From Clostridium sp. JN-9 (GTDB lineage: Bacteria > Bacillota > Clostridia > Clostridiales > Clostridiaceae): 64,000 nucleotides of DNA. The stretch is taken from positions 1,674,001-1,738,000 of the forward strand of contig NZ_CP035280.1 in NCBI RefSeq assembly GCF_004103695.1, in the 5' to 3' direction. Below, in pieces: positions 37,968 through 47,043 of the stretch. The stretch's first letter is position 1. Each line of letters starts with the position of its first letter. Made by a program: the position numbers and the translations under genes. The notes beneath the pieces are model-generated. The model had not been told where the DNA came from. It ran no database searches and saw only the letters and a list, made by a program, of their open reading frames with translations.

Positions 37968-38339
37968 TTAAGTTGTTTTCTCCATTGACATTTCTTTGAT
38001 TACCATGTTGGTAAACTTAAGTAAATCTGAATCACTATCCTCATTTCCGTCAAATATGAGGGGTAAATCGTATTGCCTGCATATTCTGTTAACTGCTTTT
38101 ACTGTATCTCTTAAATCAATATCTGATTCTTTTAATTGCTTGTCTAGTTTTTTTATATATTCCATATATCCATTAGTTTCTCTTGTGTATTTTTCAACAA
38201 GTAAAGCAGCTTCCAGAGTGATCTTTCTGCTTGCGTATTCCCCACAGCATGTAATCAGGTCTTCAATTAATTCCATGCAATCTATATCCTGAGAATTGGA
38301 AATGGTCCTTAAAAAGCAAACTGCTTTCTCTCTAATCAT
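37968..38339 (-). CDS. Small helical protein of unknown function (DUF3232-like?)
   Basis: A 123-residue soluble, predominantly helical protein with no signal or membrane segment. It has four cysteines, two of them adjacent ('LITCCGEYASRK'). I tentatively recall the DUF3232 family in clostridia for this type, but cannot verify it. It lies alone between the chemotaxis receptor gene and purL, with about 140 bases of AT-rich DNA on either side, so it is probably transcribed by itself. No function can be inferred. Confidence 0.65.
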   Translation of the reverse strand: MIREKAVCFLRTISNSQDIDCMELIEDLITCCGEYASRKITLEAALLVEKYTRETNGYMEYIKKLDKQLKESDIDLRDTVKAVNRICRQYDLPLIFDGNEDSDSDLLKFTNMVIKEMSMEKTT

Positions 38340-38442
38340 GCAAATGCCTCCAATTGATTATAGATATTTACTTTTTATATAATCTATTAAAATAATTATA
38401 ACAATATGCTATTTTTTATATTACCTTTTTTAAAATAAAAGA

Positions 38443-38480
38443 GAAAAAGCAGTAAACTTAACTTTAAAAGAGTTTACTGC
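38443..38480 (-). terminator. purL terminator
   Basis: Minus-strand GCAGTAAACT / AGTTTACTGC with a 12-base loop, followed by TTTTTCTC. Confidence 0.85.
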
Positions 38481-38488
38481 CGCATTAG

Positions 38489-41400
38489 TTATTTAAAGTA
38501 TTCAACTCCTGACTGGAATATTTTCTGATCTTTATTGCCAGGTATATTCCTGCATATATCTATGCCCATTCTCTCACTGTGAGCCATTTTGCCAAATATT
38601 CTCCCATCTGGGCTTGTAATGCCTTCTACAGCAAAGTATGAGCCATTTGGATTGTAATTAATATCATAAGTAGCATGGCCCCTAAAATCCACATATTGTG
38701 TTGCAATTTGTCCATTTTCTATAAGCTTTTTCATAAAATTCTGACTTGCCACAAACCTTCCCTCTCCATGTGAAACGGGTATAGTGTGAATGTCGCCAAC
38801 ATTTACTTTTGAAAGCCATGGGGAAAGCACTGAAGTAACCTTTGTATTTACCATAGTTGAAACATGTCTGCCAATTTTGTTATATGTTAAAGTTGGACTA
38901 TCTTCATCAATATCTGTAATTTCGCCATAAGGAACAAGACCAAGTTTTATCAATGCCTGAAACCCATTGCATATTCCAAGTATTAAACCATCCCTGTTTT
39001 TTAGCAATTCCATTACGGCCTCTTTTATTTCAGAATTTCTAAATACATTAGCTATAAACTTTCCTGAACCATCAGGCTCATCTCCAGCACTAAAACCTCC
39101 AGGGATCATAATAATCTGACTCTTTTTTATTTCTTCAGCCATAGCTTTAATTGAATCTGATACATCCTGTGATGATAAGTTTCTAAAAATAAATGTATTT
39201 ACTTCTGCACCTGCATTTATAAATGCTTTTTCTGAATCATATTCACAGTTGGTGCCTGGGAAAGCTGGTATAAATACTCTTGGTTTTGCTATTTTAATAT
39301 ATGGAGCTTTTTTGCTTCTATATTCAAATTTTATGTCTTCAATATCCATTGTTATCTTTTCAGATTCCGTTTTGAATATATCTTCTAAAGTATGGCTCCA
39401 TGCATAATATGCATCATCTATAGAAATTTTTTCTTTTCCTATTTCTATAAAGGGCTCGGATTGTGTTGATCCAATTATTTTATAATTGATTTCTTTAAGT
39501 TCTTCAGCAATGTCTGTATCACTGTTAAATTCAAGAATAAATGCACCATATTCAGCATTAAACAAATCATCTTTTTTAATATTTTCTGTAAAATTGAAAC
39601 CTATTTTATTGCCAAAGCACATTAATGTTATGGCATATAAAATTCCGTTATTTTTAATACTTTGTGCTGATATGACTTTTCCATCATTAATCAACTGTGA
39701 AACTTTATCAAGATTGGTCTTTAATGTGTTAAAATCCGGTAAATAATGTTCATCTATTTCTGCAGGTATATAAACTATTTTACTGCCTAATTTTTCAAAT
39801 TCAGGTGAAATAGCTTTACTGCTGTTAACAATACCTACTGAGAAGGACACTAATGATGGTGGCACATCTAAATCGTTAAAACTGCCAGACATACTGTCTT
39901 TGCCGCCAATTGCAGCAATACCAAGTTCTCTTTGAACTTTATAAGCACCTAACAGTGCAGCAAATGGCTTTCCCCATGTTTCAGGCTCAGTTCCTAATTT
40001 TTCAAAGTATTCCTGAAGGGTAAGCTTTATATTTTTATAATTGCCTCCTGCAGCTACTATTTTGCACACTGATTCAATAACTGAATATACTGCTCCATGA
40101 TAAGGACTTAATTCGCAGATATAAGGGTTAAATCCATAAGCCATTGCTGTTGCCGTAGTTGTATTACCGTGCCTTACAGGAAGCTTAGCTACCATTGCTT
40201 CAGAAGGTGTTCTCTGGTACTTTCCGCCATATGGCATAATCACCGTTCCTGCTCCAATAGTGCTGTCAAATCTTTCTACCAAGCCTTTTTCACTGCATCC
40301 ATTAAGCTGAGACAATCTGTTAAACAGCTCATCCTTTATAGAGTCCGTATTTGTGCTGGCTTTAAAGAATCTGCCTATATTTGAAGGAGCCTTTACAAAT
40401 ACATCAGTTTTCTGCCTTACTCCATTTGTATTAAGAAAATCTCTGCTTATATCAACTATGGCAGTGCCATTCCAGTACATTTTAAGCCTTTTTTCTTTTG
40501 TAACCTGTGCAACTATTGTAGCCTCTAAATTTTCCAATGATGCAAAGTGTATAAATTCCTCTGCTTTATCTTTGGAAACAACTACAGCCATTCTTTCCTG
40601 AGATTCAGAAATTGCTAATTCAGTACCATCTAAACCTTCATATTTTTTTGGCACAACATCTAAATTTATTTTAAGGCCATCACTTAGTTCACCAATTGCC
40701 ACGCTTACTCCGCCTGCACCAAAGTCATTGCATCGCTTTATAAGTTTGCTTACCTTTTCATTTCTAAATAATCTTTGAATTTTTCTTTCAGTTGGAGCAT
40801 TACCCTTTTGTACTTCTGCCCCACAGCTTTCAAGAGAACATTCGGTATGCTTCTTTGATGATCCCGTTGCTCCCCCGCAGCCGTCTCTGCCTGTTCTTCC
40901 GCCAACAAGAATGATTATATCTCCTTCTACAGGTTCTTCACGGATAACATTCTTTTTAGGTGCGGCTCCAATTACTGCTCCTACTTCCATTCTTTTAGCT
41001 ACATACCCGGGATGATATACCTCATGTACGCATCCTGTTGCAATTCCAATTTGATTTCCATATGAACTATAGCCTTGTGCAGCTCCTAAAGTGATTTTCT
41101 TTTGAGGAAGTTTTCCAGGTAATGTTTCATCTAAACTTACAGTTGGATCACCGCTGCCTGTAACTCTCATAGCCTGATAAACGTATGATCTGCCGGATAG
41201 GGGATCTCTTATAGCTCCACCAAGGCATGTAGCTGCTCCTCCAAAAGGCTCAATTTCTGTAGGATGATTATGAGTTTCATTTTTGAACATTACAAGCCAC
41301 TTTTCTTTTTTACCATCAATTTCAGCTTCAACTTCAATACTGCAGGCATTGATTTCTTCTGATTCTTCTAAATCATCCAGAAGCCCTTTTTTTCTTAATT

Positions 41401-42250
41401 CTTTCATGCAGATTACTGCTAAATCCATAAGGCATTTTGGTTTATTTTTATCACCATAAACATAATCCCGACTGTTAATATATTCCTTATAAGTGTTCTT
41501 AATTGGTGCAGTTAAATCATCATCACTAAATTCAACATTATCTATTTCTGTCATAAAAGTAGTGTGTCTGCAGTGATCCGACCAATAGGTATCTATAACC
41601 TTTATTTCTGTAATTGTAGGATTCCTTTTTTCTGATTTAAAGTAGCTTTGTACAAACTTTAAGTCGCTAAAACTCATGGCTAGATTTTTATCTTTGTAAA
41701 AGTCATTTAATTCATCTTCATTAAGTGAAATGAAATTTTCTATGGTTTCAACGGTTTCTGGTACATTAACTAAGTTTTCTATTTTATCAGGTTTAACTAA
41801 TGAAGCTTCTCTTGAATCAACAGGATTTATGCAATATTGTCTTATTTTATTAAATTCCTCATCATTTATATTTCCTGTAATAATAAATACTTTGGCATAT
41901 TTAACTAAAATATCTTCCTTCTTAGTAAGAATCTGAAGACACTGTGATGCAGAATCTGACCTTTGATCATATTGACCTGGTAAATATTCAGAGGCAAAAA
42001 TTTTACTATTTTCAAAGGCTGGTAATTTTTCTTCATATATAAAATCTACATTTGGCTCAGAAAATATGGTTTTTTTAGAAATCTCATATTCCTCATCTGA
42101 AATACCTTGTATATCATATCTGTTAATAATCTTTACATCGTCTAAGTTTTCTAAATGCAGGCTTAATTTTAAATCCTGAAGTAATAAATGACTTTCCACA
42201 GCATATTCTGGCTTTTTCCTAACAAATATTCTATTTACTCTTTTTTTCAT
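38489..42250 (-). CDS. purL: Phosphoribosylformylglycinamidine synthase, large single-chain form
   Basis: FGAM synthase converts FGAR, glutamine and ATP to FGAM in purine synthesis. The single 1253-residue chain joins three parts. An N-terminal PurS-like region comes first. The ATP-binding synthetase repeats follow ('VKNETHNHPTEIEPFGGAAT' style motif, 'GGRTGRDGCGGATGSS', 'GIAAIGGKDSMSG'). The C-terminal glutaminase has nucleophile Cys in 'LILGICNGFQALIKLG' and His/Glu in 'HGEGRF'. The ATG at 42250 has AAGGAG at 8 bases. It stands apart from other pur genes and has PurR-like motifs upstream. Confidence 0.96.
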   Translation of the reverse strand: MKKRVNRIFVRKKPEYAVESHLLLQDLKLSLHLENLDDVKIINRYDIQGISDEEYEISKKTIFSEPNVDFIYEEKLPAFENSKIFASEYLPGQYDQRSDSASQCLQILTKKEDILVKYAKVFIITGNINDEEFNKIRQYCINPVDSREASLVKPDKIENLVNVPETVETIENFISLNEDELNDFYKDKNLAMSFSDLKFVQSYFKSEKRNPTITEIKVIDTYWSDHCRHTTFMTEIDNVEFSDDDLTAPIKNTYKEYINSRDYVYGDKNKPKCLMDLAVICMKELRKKGLLDDLEESEEINACSIEVEAEIDGKKEKWLVMFKNETHNHPTEIEPFGGAATCLGGAIRDPLSGRSYVYQAMRVTGSGDPTVSLDETLPGKLPQKKITLGAAQGYSSYGNQIGIATGCVHEVYHPGYVAKRMEVGAVIGAAPKKNVIREEPVEGDIIILVGGRTGRDGCGGATGSSKKHTECSLESCGAEVQKGNAPTERKIQRLFRNEKVSKLIKRCNDFGAGGVSVAIGELSDGLKINLDVVPKKYEGLDGTELAISESQERMAVVVSKDKAEEFIHFASLENLEATIVAQVTKEKRLKMYWNGTAIVDISRDFLNTNGVRQKTDVFVKAPSNIGRFFKASTNTDSIKDELFNRLSQLNGCSEKGLVERFDSTIGAGTVIMPYGGKYQRTPSEAMVAKLPVRHGNTTTATAMAYGFNPYICELSPYHGAVYSVIESVCKIVAAGGNYKNIKLTLQEYFEKLGTEPETWGKPFAALLGAYKVQRELGIAAIGGKDSMSGSFNDLDVPPSLVSFSVGIVNSSKAISPEFEKLGSKIVYIPAEIDEHYLPDFNTLKTNLDKVSQLINDGKVISAQSIKNNGILYAITLMCFGNKIGFNFTENIKKDDLFNAEYGAFILEFNSDTDIAEELKEINYKIIGSTQSEPFIEIGKEKISIDDAYYAWSHTLEDIFKTESEKITMDIEDIKFEYRSKKAPYIKIAKPRVFIPAFPGTNCEYDSEKAFINAGAEVNTFIFRNLSSQDVSDSIKAMAEEIKKSQIIMIPGGFSAGDEPDGSGKFIANVFRNSEIKEAVMELLKNRDGLILGICNGFQALIKLGLVPYGEITDIDEDSPTLTYNKIGRHVSTMVNTKVTSVLSPWLSKVNVGDIHTIPVSHGEGRFVASQNFMKKLIENGQIATQYVDFRGHATYDINYNPNGSYFAVEGITSPDGRIFGKMAHSERMGIDICRNIPGNKDQKIFQSGVEYFK

Positions 42251-42267
42251 TTTTATCACTCCTTAAA

Positions 42268-42382
42268 TACGAACAATAAGTTCAATAATCTATAATTTAT
42301 TCGTTTCCTATTATAACATATTTCCCTAATTATTAATAGATACGAAATTAACTATTTTAAATATTAATGATAATGTTCGTAT
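42268..42382 (-). promoter_or_regulatory. Putative PurR-type sites upstream of purL
   Basis: Four CGAA/TTCG motifs occur in the 130 bases before purL: TACGAACAATAA (42268-42279), TTCG (42300-42303), TACGAAAT (about 42341) and ATAATGTTCGTAT (42370-42382). They form two inverted pairs with about 26-30 bases between cores. The ACGAACA core also occurs before purB. The spacing differs from the B. subtilis PurBox pair, so the match is suggestive only. Confidence 0.45.
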
Positions 42383-42403
42383 ACAGTTGAAAGTTATAAA
42401 TTT

Positions 42404-42831
42404 AAAGATTAAAGAACAAAGACTAAATAAGGTAGTTTTTCTTTGCAGAAAAACCAAAAACTCAATTGATTAAGTGAATCATAGGTTTTAATAACTAAAA
42501 GATGTGACTGCATGGAATGGATGTACCGTTTTAGAGGAGTAGCAACAAAGTATTTAAATAATTATTTGAGCTTATTCAAATTCTTAAAGAGTTCAAATTT
42601 TAATGATATCCCATTTGCAATAAATATATTTATAGAAGAAATAAGTAAAATTAGCATTGAAAATACATATATAAATATGAGAAATGCTGAAATATGTTTT
42701 GATTGACTTGTCCCTAACGGGAATTTGTTACTTTATCAACACTATTAAATAAAAGAGCCATATACTTATACTAAAGCAGGAAAGATTAAAGAACAAAATC
42801 TACATACTTTGTTCTTTGTTCTTTAATCTTT
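42404..42831. repeat. 17-base repeat, direct and inverted copies
   Basis: AAAGATTAAAGAACAAA occurs at 42404-42420 and 42781-42797, and as its reverse complement at 42815-42831. The last two form a perfect 17-base-pair stem with a 17-base loop. The outer copies bracket the transposase fragment. Confidence 0.8.
42512..42706 (+). pseudogene. Transposase remnant, IS1595-like C-terminus
   Basis: The 64 codons read 'MEWMYRFRGVATKYLNNYLS...', which I recognise as the C-terminal end of ISXO2/IS1595-type DDE transposases (R-F-x-G-V-A-T-K-Y-L-x-N-Y-L). The catalytic DDE residues and zinc-ribbon N-terminus are missing, no ribosome binding site precedes it and there is no intact element around it. It is therefore a decayed fragment, not a functional gene. 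Family assignment is from memory of the motif. Confidence 0.55.
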
Positions 42832-42840
42832 AGTTTTAAA

Positions 42841-42883
42841 AGGAGCCCTGCATCAGCAGTTTTAACTGCTGATGCAACAGCCC
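42841..42883. repeat. Short palindromic element (possible MITE end pair)
   Basis: AGGAGCCCTGCATCAGCAGTT and AACTGCTGATGCAACAGCCCC face each other around TT. The inner 12 base pairs (GCATCAGCAGTT, 42850-42861, with 42864-42875) are perfect and the outer parts are similar. It resembles two abutting insertion-sequence ends or a REP-like hairpin. It could also serve as the 3' end structure of ord. Confidence 0.4.
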
Positions 42884-42949
42884 CAAATAAATTAGTTTTA
42901 TGACGTAAGGAATAAAACCCACCTTAACTCTTAACTCATAACTTTTAAC

Positions 42950-43999
42950 TTATAACTGAATAAGTTCTCTTACGTCTCCCAATATGGCACGGGGAATTGG
43001 CAGATCCAGCATAGTTTTTAAGCCAGGAGTAGAATTTATTACATGAGGAATCATGTTTACACATATTGCAACTGTAGCAATACCTCCAGGTATTTCAGGT
43101 TTTATCTGAACATTTAAATTTGGGCTGCCTTGGATATTAATATAATCGCCAGTGTCCACATTTTCCAAATCAGGCCTTATCTGTTGAGGATGTTTCATAT
43201 CAACAAATAGTTTATCTTTCCAATAGCCATGTCCTGACTGTCTGCAGCCTGCTACCTGGCCAGGCTCCACAGATGCAATGCTGGTGGAACGCTGTGTTTT
43301 TGATATTATAGGCTCTTTCTCCTGAGTAACTTTATCAAATTTAATGTTAAATGCTTCCTCCATCATTCCAAAGGATTGAATAAATCCTACATGACCAGCT
43401 ATGGTGTTATTATTGACTCCTTTTATAAAATCCTCCTTTTTTAAACCTATTCCCTGCTCCTCCATAACAGCTTTACCAAAGCATGATAAATCATTAACTC
43501 TTGATACCTTTATATTTTCTACAGAATCGCATACTCCAGTGAGCATTATAACAACATAATCCATAATGAATCCTGGATTAACCCCTGTACCTAATATAGA
43601 TACATTATTTTCTTTTGCTATTTTGTCCATTTCCTCACTTAATTCTTTATCAAGGGCTTTTGGATAAGACATTTCTTCTGCTGTTGTAACCACATTCATA
43701 CCAGCTTCAGCTGCTAATTTTATAAATGGAAACACAGACTTTGTAAATGAGGAGGTGGCTAATACAAAAACATCTGCAAAATTCTTTTTAAGTATTTTGT
43801 TATAATCTTTTGTTATAATAACATGATTTTCTTCATCTTCATGAATATTTAATACTTCACAAAGCTTTTTCCCGGCTTTGTTTGGATCCATATCTATGGC
43901 GCCAACAATTTGAAAGCCTTTTTTATTTAAGATCATCCTGGCAATCCCGCTTCCCATTGAACCTAAACCGCAAATTACTACTCTAACTTTATTATCCAT
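42950..43999 (-). CDS. ord: 2,4-diaminopentanoate dehydrogenase
   Basis: Ord oxidatively deaminates (2R,4S)-2,4-diaminopentanoate to 2-amino-4-oxopentanoate, releasing ammonia and NAD(P)H, in the oxidative branch of ornithine fermentation. The 349-residue protein has an N-terminal Rossmann motif 'VVICGLGSMGSGIAR' and a dihydrodipicolinate-reductase-like fold with 'ILGTGVNPGFIMDYVV'. 'VAGCRQSGHGYW' lies in the substrate domain. It is the last gene of the ort-ora-orr-ord cluster, 22 bases after orr. GGGGGAAT precedes the ATG. In C. sticklandii and C. difficile, as I remember, ord lies nearer the front, so the order here is slightly different. Confidence 0.92.
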   Translation of the reverse strand: MDNKVRVVICGLGSMGSGIARMILNKKGFQIVGAIDMDPNKAGKKLCEVLNIHEDEENHVIITKDYNKILKKNFADVFVLATSSFTKSVFPFIKLAAEAGMNVVTTAEEMSYPKALDKELSEEMDKIAKENNVSILGTGVNPGFIMDYVVIMLTGVCDSVENIKVSRVNDLSCFGKAVMEEQGIGLKKEDFIKGVNNNTIAGHVGFIQSFGMMEEAFNIKFDKVTQEKEPIISKTQRSTSIASVEPGQVAGCRQSGHGYWKDKLFVDMKHPQQIRPDLENVDTGDYINIQGSPNLNVQIKPEIPGGIATVAICVNMIPHVINSTPGLKTMLDLPIPRAILGDVRELIQL

Positions 44000-44021
44000 A
44001 TTTATTCCCCCAATTTCTTAA

Positions 44022-45086
44022 TTAATTTACATAATATTTTTTAACATAAGGTGAAGTCATAGCTTTTAATAAACAACCATAATCCATTGTAAAGTCTATG
44101 ATATCTCCAATTTTATAATCACAGCTGCAATCAGTGATATCAATAATAAGATGATCACTGCTTCCTCCAAAAATATTAATATTTTTATCCACTGGAAAAA
44201 TCCCATCTATATTTATATCCTGCCTTCCAAGGGCTATAATTGCCCTTTTCCTAATGCCTTTATCTACATATTCAGGTGTCTCTCCAAAGGCATCCACGCC
44301 TATTTTACCTGTGGGTACAGTTGGCTTGTTTTTAATTTCTACAATTTCACCTCTTAAAAGAAAAGCATCATTAAAACAATCCGGGATAGGTTTCCCAAAG
44401 GCTGTTTCTCTTCCTAGAACTATACCTTCACCTATTCGAAGCTGATTTATTCCTTCTGGTATTGTCCCATTTAACACCATATAAAGACTGCTTGAATTAC
44501 CACCTGAAATAATACTTAGTTTTTGATTAAACATCCTTTGAATTTCATTCTTTAAACTGACTAATTTCCCAAGATTGTTTTCATCAGGCAGAACTCCGCC
44601 ATAACAGGTTAAATTAGTACCTATGCCCAGCAGCTTAATATTATGAAGTTTATTTATTTCTTTTACAGTACTAATAACATCTTCAACCAGTACCCCTTCT
44701 CTTAAGTCTCCAACATCTACCATAAGTATGATGCTGTGAACTTTATTCATTTTCATGGCAGCATTAGAAAGTTTTTTAATTGTATCCAGTTCAGAGTTCA
44801 AGCTTATATCACAATATTTCACAATATCATATACATCGCTTTCCATTGGAATTCTAAGCAAAATCTTTTTGCAGTGATAATCCTTTAGTCTTTTTATATT
44901 TTCAATTCTGGAATCTCCAATTGTATTTATTCCTCCTTCTATATAAGCATTTACAATTGGTCTTCTTGCGCAAAAAACTTTTGTAACACCTACAACCTGA
45001 ATATTCTTAAGTTTACACAATGAAATAATAGTTTTCACATTATGCTTTATCTTCTTTAAATTTATTAATATACAAGGATATTGCAC
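44022..45086 (-). CDS. orr: Ornithine racemase
   Basis: Orr is a PLP enzyme that converts L- to D-ornithine, the substrate of ornithine 4,5-aminomutase. The 354-residue protein has the alanine racemase-like N-terminal barrel. The PLP lysine is in 'QVVGVTKVFCARRP', with 'ILMVDVGDLREGV' and 'SIISGGNSSSLYMVL' along the barrel, and a beta domain at about 230-354. The start is a GTG at 45086 with GGGGGATC upstream. Its place between the reactivating-ATPase gene and ord supports ornithine rather than alanine as substrate. Confidence 0.92.
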   Translation of the reverse strand: MQYPCILINLKKIKHNVKTIISLCKLKNIQVVGVTKVFCARRPIVNAYIEGGINTIGDSRIENIKRLKDYHCKKILLRIPMESDVYDIVKYCDISLNSELDTIKKLSNAAMKMNKVHSIILMVDVGDLREGVLVEDVISTVKEINKLHNIKLLGIGTNLTCYGGVLPDENNLGKLVSLKNEIQRMFNQKLSIISGGNSSSLYMVLNGTIPEGINQLRIGEGIVLGRETAFGKPIPDCFNDAFLLRGEIVEIKNKPTVPTGKIGVDAFGETPEYVDKGIRKRAIIALGRQDINIDGIFPVDKNINIFGGSSDHLIIDITDCSCDYKIGDIIDFTMDYGCLLKAMTSPYVKKYYVN

Positions 45087-45113
45087 TTTAAGGATCCCCC
45101 TTTTTCTGCAATG

Positions 45114-46457
45114 CTATGTTTTAATACCAAATTTTTTTAAGCTAAGCTTTAGTAAATTCAGAGCTGCTGTTTTATTTTCCCTGCTAAGCACTCCTGCACA
45201 GGCCATTATATACATGGTATCTAAAAATACGGAAGCCTCTTTTCCAGGATACATAGTTATATCTTCATTTAAATATTTAATGTTTTCCAGAATTGCTTCT
45301 CCATGGGGAAGCCTGGTTAGTGCGCCTCCTGTTCCAACTATGTTCTTTACCTGTGATAAATCCTTTCCATAAGCAACAAACTCTTTTTCGCCTCCATATA
45401 GCCTTTTAATGCGGCCAACATGTCTGTTAACAGCAATATCAACGGCTTTCTTAGTTAAAATTAAACTGCTTTTGATTTCATAATTATCCCTTGGAATGGG
45501 TTTAATATTTTTTCTGATTTCTTCCTTAGTTAATCCATTTAGTTCTGAAGAATCAAGCTGGTCTATTATATTTTCACTATTAACATATATTCCTATATCA
45601 CCCTCTACAGTTCTCTTGGCTTTTGGCTCAGGAGAAATGAGTATATCCAAAATTCTGCTGCTTCCTTCTGTTACTGAATGCACATCAGTGGTTGCCCCTC
45701 CTACATCAATAACCAAAATATCCCCAATAATATTGTACAAAAGCTTTGCACTTTCCATAACTGCTCCTGGAGTTGGCATAATTGGCCCATTTACCATTTT
45801 CTTTATTTTATTCATACCTGAAGCCTTAATTATATTCTTCTCAAATGCTGTCTGAATAACTTTTCTTGTTGGTTCAACATTTAATTCATCTATTTTAGGA
45901 TAAACATTGTCTACTATATATAATTCTTCGTTATTAAAAATCTCCATAATTTCCTGCTGGTTTTCAACGTTGCCGCAATATACTACAGGAATGCCAAGCC
46001 TGGCATCATGAATTTTTTCTGCATTGTAAAGTGAAGTATCTCTCTCTCCGTAATCTGTGCCGCCAGCAATTATGATTAAGTTAGGATTTATTTCTTTGAT
46101 TTTTTTTAAATCAGAATTTCTAATCCTTCCTGCTGTAATCATCTTAATGTTTCCGCCGGCACCTAAGGCTGCTTCTTTTGCAGCCTTAACTGTCATGTCT
46201 TCCATTAATCCATGTACAGTAATTTTCAGCCCTCCGGCAGCAGAACTGGTGGCAAGCATTTTCCCCCAGCTGATACTTTCACCAATTTGGCTTTCAATAT
46301 CTGATATTGCATTTTTTAGTCCAATGGTTACATCGCCAGATGAAACAGTTGTGCAGCTTTTACCCTGTGCTATGATTCTGGTGTCATCTGCAGCATTAAC
46401 GGCGGTAACTAAGGTAGTTGTGCTTCCTATTTCAGCAATAACATAATCTACATTCAT
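45114..46457 (-). CDS. GlmL/MutL-type ATPase associated with ornithine aminomutase
   Basis: A 447-residue protein of the glutamate mutase L / MutL family (actin-like ATPase fold). It has the N-terminal phosphate loop 'IAEIGSTTTLVTAVN', 'SSAAGGLKITVHGL', and the second phosphate motif 'ILVIDVGGATTDVHSV'. Family members accompany adenosylcobalamin-dependent mutases and are thought to help reactivate or assemble them. In this operon the partner would be OraS/OraE. The ATG at 46457 has GGAGGT with 9-base spacing, so the 5-codon upstream extension is not used. It begins 32 bases after oraE. Confidence 0.9.
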   Translation of the reverse strand: MNVDYVIAEIGSTTTLVTAVNAADDTRIIAQGKSCTTVSSGDVTIGLKNAISDIESQIGESISWGKMLATSSAAGGLKITVHGLMEDMTVKAAKEAALGAGGNIKMITAGRIRNSDLKKIKEINPNLIIIAGGTDYGERDTSLYNAEKIHDARLGIPVVYCGNVENQQEIMEIFNNEELYIVDNVYPKIDELNVEPTRKVIQTAFEKNIIKASGMNKIKKMVNGPIMPTPGAVMESAKLLYNIIGDILVIDVGGATTDVHSVTEGSSRILDILISPEPKAKRTVEGDIGIYVNSENIIDQLDSSELNGLTKEEIRKNIKPIPRDNYEIKSSLILTKKAVDIAVNRHVGRIKRLYGGEKEFVAYGKDLSQVKNIVGTGGALTRLPHGEAILENIKYLNEDITMYPGKEASVFLDTMYIMACAGVLSRENKTAALNLLKLSLKKFGIKT

Positions 46458-46488
46458 AAAAATTACCTCCATGGAATTTAATATTTTA

Positions 46489-47043
46489 CTAATCTTCAGG
46501 TTTGTCTTTTAGTTTTTTTATTATGAATGATGCCACATCACAGCCATGAGAGCCTCTGCCAAATCCTGCATCCATTCCACTTGCCTTGGCAATTTCATCA
46601 GTAACCTGAGTTCCTCCGCAAACTAAAATCAGTTTATCTCTTACACCTTTTTCTATACATAAATCATTAAGTCTTTTCATATTTTTGATATGGATATCAT
46701 TATGACTAATAATAGTACTTGCCAATATTGCATCTGCTTTTGATTCTATTGCTGCATCAATGAGCTTTTCAACAGGACAGGATGTACCTAAATATATGCA
46801 CTGGAATCCATATTTTTCTATTCCGCCATGCTTAATATCTATTATTTCTCTTAAACCCACAGAGTGTTCATCTTCTCCTAAAGTTGCAGCCACTACCTTA
46901 ACAGGATTGCTTTTAACATATTGTCTCATTTCATCGTCATTTAATATAGATCTTCTTTTAGGAAGGACTAAACTGCTTTTGTCTATAGAGAAGTTTACTT
47001 TACCCTTTATTTCAATAAGAGTTGCTTCACTTTTCTGTAATAT
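46489..47043 (-). CDS. OraE C-terminal part: cobalamin-binding Rossmann domain
   Basis: The frame continues without interruption after the TAG; the first ATG is at 46929, giving a possible 146-residue product. It carries the base-off/His-on motif D-x-H-x-x-G as 'EDEHSVG' (His22 counted from that ATG). Lys33 in 'IIDIKHGG' is 11 residues further. This matches the spacing of His618 and Lys629 in the C. sticklandii enzyme, as I remember the literature. Only a weak AAGAAGA lies upstream of the ATG, so independent translation is doubtful. Together with the N-terminal part it would resemble the two-chain layout of lysine 5,6-aminomutase. Confidence 0.75.
   Translation of the reverse strand: MLQKSEATLIEIKGKVNFSIDKSSLVLPKRRSILNDDEMRQYVKSNPVKVVAATLGEDEHSVGLREIIDIKHGGIEKYGFQCIYLGTSCPVEKLIDAAIESKADAILASTIISHNDIHIKNMKRLNDLCIEKGVRDKLILVCGGTQVTDEIAKASGMDAGFGRGSHGCDVASFIIKKLKDKPED

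Larger units (their letters stand above)
42383..42949. other. Intergenic stretch of repeats and a transposase remnant between purL and ord
   Basis: No intact gene is present. It contains the repeat AAAGATTAAAGAACAAA three times (two direct copies, one inverted), a transposase C-terminal fragment, a 43-base near-perfect palindrome and a degenerate 'TTAACTC' tandem run (about 42926-42958) ending at the ord stop codon. This looks like a site where mobile DNA entered and decayed. Confidence 0.6.

Noticed and set aside
42268-42283. LexA box upstream of purL (CGAAC...GTTC)
   Set aside because: The half-sites are 5 bases apart rather than 4, and the neighbouring CGAA/TTCG motifs fit a purine-type site better.
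42512-42706. Functional small gene
   Set aside because: It matches only the C-terminal end of a transposase and lacks a ribosome binding site; recorded as a remnant.
45496-46446. Two + strand ORFs opposite the GlmL-type gene
   Set aside because: Hydrophobic shadow frames opposite a clearly coding strand.
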